Source of the DNA: Nitrososphaerales archaeon TH5895
GTDB taxonomy: Archaea; Thermoproteota; Nitrososphaeria; Nitrososphaerales; Nitrososphaeraceae
Length of the DNA stretch: 6,733 nucleotides
Assembly (NCBI GenBank): GCA_014523695.1
Contig: JAATVS010000431.1
Coordinates: forward strand, 1-6,733
Reading direction: 5' to 3'
Part shown: positions 5,048 through 6,733 of the stretch, piece by piece
Position numbering within the stretch: the stretch's first letter is position 1
Layout: the number at the start of each line of letters is the position of its first letter
Notes under the pieces: generated by a model
What the model was told of the DNA's origin: nothing
Seen by the model: only the letters and a program-made list of their open reading frames with translations
Databases searched by the model: none
Made by a program: the position numbers and the translations under genes

Positions 5048-6097
5048 ATGACAGATTTTCTTTTTTTTGTCGCCAAGACAACTGCTTACAGGATTTTAGT
5101 TGTAGTTATTACTGTAATTATCACTCTTATTCTTCTTGGTTCTGCAATGGACAAGTTGTTGACCGATAGAACACGAGCGGAAGTAGTAGAAGCAGCTGCT
5201 CAGGATACAATTCAATTCAAAACACTTTCTGAACGCCAGGATTACATCGATGAACAAATTAGCTTAAAGACGAAAGACCTCGGACTGGATGAACCGTGGT
5301 ATTCTCCTAAAAGATTTGTAAATACACTCTTTGAAGTACTCACTCTTGATTTAGGCAAATCAAACTTCTTTACATCAGATAGCGGCTCATCCAATGTCAG
5401 CGACATAATCATAGAGAGATTACCTAAAACAGTATTGCTTTTTACGACGTCTACTGTAATCGTTGTCGTGATTGGTCTGTTTTTAGGGACATATATGGCA
5501 GAGAAAAGGGGATCGGCCCTTGATAAAAGCGTGTCATTTGCTGCAGTCGTCAGCAATAGCTTTGCGACTTTCTGGGTGGGAATGTTGATGATACTGCTAT
5601 TTTCATTTACACTGGATATCTTCCCCGCTCGCTCTACTCCATTGACTTCGCCTGGAGATCCATTTTACATCTTGGATCTATTATATCACATGATTTTACC
5701 TTTGATTACATTAGTTCTTTTGAGCTTTACGGTCTGGTCATTTGTCGTTCGTTACTTCGTATCCCGAGTTTTGGACGAGGATTATATTCAAGCAAAACGC
5801 GTAATGGGAATTCCAAAACGAAAAATACTATACTCTCACGCACTGAAAAACGCAGCTCCGCCCATCTTAACTGGGATAGTCACTGCCCTCATTGCTTCAA
5901 TAAGTGGTAGTTTCATAGTAGAGGCAGTATTTGATTGGCCCGGGGTTGGGAAACTCCTTTACGATGCGATTATAGTAATGGACATTCCTCTTATCTTGGG
6001 GAGCACATACGTATTTACATTAATTTATGTGATGACGATGTTGATCGCTGATCTCCTTTATGCATATTTTGATCCAAGAGTAAAGATGTCGTCGTGA
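5048..6097 (+). CDS. ABC transporter permease, DppB/OppB type
   Basis: This 349-residue inner subunit should form half of the membrane channel that receives ligand from the binding protein. Predicted membrane segments lie near residues 13-34, 127-150, 163-185, 212-238, 272-294 and 315-340, matching the usual six. The ATPase-contacting EAA loop is at about 246-273 (YIQAKRVMGIPKRKILYSHA). The family signatures LPKTVLL (125-131) and VEAVFDWPGVGKLL (291-304) are present, as is the C-terminal DLLYAYFDPRVK. The loop after the first segment is about 90 residues, with charged helix-like sequence and the GLDEPW..RF....L.LDLGKS pattern seen across the family. An in-frame TAG at 5030 limits the start, and ATG 5048 is the only ATG before the first membrane segment. 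A T8 run at codons 5-7 is a possible indel site. The stop overlaps the next gene by four bases. Confidence 0.94.
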   Translation: MTDFLFFVAKTTAYRILVVVITVIITLILLGSAMDKLLTDRTRAEVVEAAAQDTIQFKTLSERQDYIDEQISLKTKDLGLDEPWYSPKRFVNTLFEVLTLDLGKSNFFTSDSGSSNVSDIIIERLPKTVLLFTTSTVIVVVIGLFLGTYMAEKRGSALDKSVSFAAVVSNSFATFWVGMLMILLFSFTLDIFPARSTPLTSPGDPFYILDLLYHMILPLITLVLLSFTVWSFVVRYFVSRVLDEDYIQAKRVMGIPKRKILYSHALKNAAPPILTGIVTALIASISGSFIVEAVFDWPGVGKLLYDAIIVMDIPLILGSTYVFTLIYVMTMLIADLLYAYFDPRVKMSS

Positions 6098-6733
6098 CAC
6101 CCTCAGAATCTGCAAGCAACTTCAATCTCTTAGTTCGACGGATCTTGCATACCAAGGCCGCCATATCGGGCTTCTTCATTCTTGGAATATTGACTGCAAT
6201 GACAATCTACGCATTAATCGCGGTGCCATTAGACTCCTTTAGTCAATGGAATGACCCCGGATTTTGGATAGATTATCCAAAATCTGCTGCACCCTCTTGG
6301 GTAAACTCGCTGCAGCCAGGGAGTAATCTACCTAATCATATTATTCTCGGACCTACAGATGCGAAGACACAGAACAGTTCCCTCGGCGGCATTCCGACCA
6401 ATTCGTTCCTGTTTAATCTCGACTTCGATTATAATACATATCCCACAGATTTTATTGTTGACTATTGTCTAAGATATGGCGAGATCCCCCCAGTGATTCA
6501 GGTGGATGTCACCAGACCGGATGGCAAGAGCTTTATGATTTACAATTCTCCACTTCCTTCAGGTGCTCAATCAGAAGACAGATCTAGCTTAACTGAATAC
6601 TGCTCTAGGATTTTCTCTACTGATGATTCTATAAGGGACAATCTGCAATTATACACCAACCTTTTCGATTATAGCCCTGACTTATCTTTGCCTCAAAAGA
6701 TGATATTTTCTCAGTTAGATGAGGAAGTGGTAC
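6094..6733 (+). CDS. ABC transporter permease, DppC/OppC type (5' part, runs off the window)
   Basis: GTG at 6094 overlaps the DppB stop codon in a GTGA arrangement typical of translationally coupled permease pairs. The frame then stays open for 213 codons to the window edge. Residues 1-20 are a cytoplasmic tail with basic residues (LLVRRILHTKAA), and residues about 22-45 form the first membrane segment. The following WNDPGFWIDYPKSAAPSWVN matches the start of the extracytoplasmic loop I associate with archaeal DppC proteins. This loop is at least 165 residues long here, with C125 and C170, against a much shorter loop in bacterial DppC. The remaining membrane segments and EAA loop lie beyond the window. 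An internal ATG at 6202 falls inside membrane segment one, so the GTG is preferred. The identification rests on position, topology and the loop motif. Confidence 0.85.
   Translation, partial: MTPSESASNFNLLVRRILHTKAAISGFFILGILTAMTIYALIAVPLDSFSQWNDPGFWIDYPKSAAPSWVNSLQPGSNLPNHIILGPTDAKTQNSSLGGIPTNSFLFNLDFDYNTYPTDFIVDYCLRYGEIPPVIQVDVTRPDGKSFMIYNSPLPSGAQSEDRSSLTEYCSRIFSTDDSIRDNLQLYTNLFDYSPDLSLPQKMIFSQLDEEVV

Overview
The window reads as archaeal chromosome, most likely from the Nitrososphaeria/Thaumarchaeota side. The evidence is a SUI1-type aIF1 with a four-cysteine N-terminus, a full-length transcription factor B (TFB), TATA-like boxes with weak or absent Shine-Dalgarno sites, and a peptide-type ABC transporter whose proteins carry long extracytoplasmic parts. 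Base composition is moderate and AT-rich between genes. The exact lineage cannot be fixed by reading alone.

Layout: aIF1 (38-346, +) faces TFB (658-1572, -). The 311 bp between them contain no convincing gene, but do hold a TATA-like box and several short hairpins. Upstream of TFB lies a 315 bp AT-rich divergent regulatory region (1573-1887). It holds the TFB promoter, a bulged inverted repeat, and a possible 20-codon leaderless ORF preceded by a well-placed TATA box. Next comes an unrecognised soluble 131-residue protein (1888-2283, +).

The right half is the start of a family 5 (dipeptide/oligopeptide/nickel type) ABC uptake operon. It has a secreted 823-residue solute-binding protein (2339-4810), a DppB-like permease (5048-6097), and the 5' part of a DppC-like permease (6094 to the window edge) that overlaps dppB by four bases. 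The ATPase genes would be expected beyond the right edge. The binding protein should capture a ligand outside the cell and pass it to the DppB/DppC channel. The ligand cannot be read from the sequence.

Three things stand out. First, the motifs of the binding protein come in circularly permuted order compared with bacterial DppA/OppA. Second, its stop codon sits right after a GGGG run, and hydrophobic C-terminal anchor-like peptides are encoded just beyond it, both in the -1 frame and in the same frame. Third, the binding protein is separated from its permease by an unusually long 237 bp gap. I found no CRISPR array, tRNA, rRNA, insertion sequence or phage gene, and no clear sign of a wholly new system. 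The permuted binding protein and its unclear C-terminus are the best leads.
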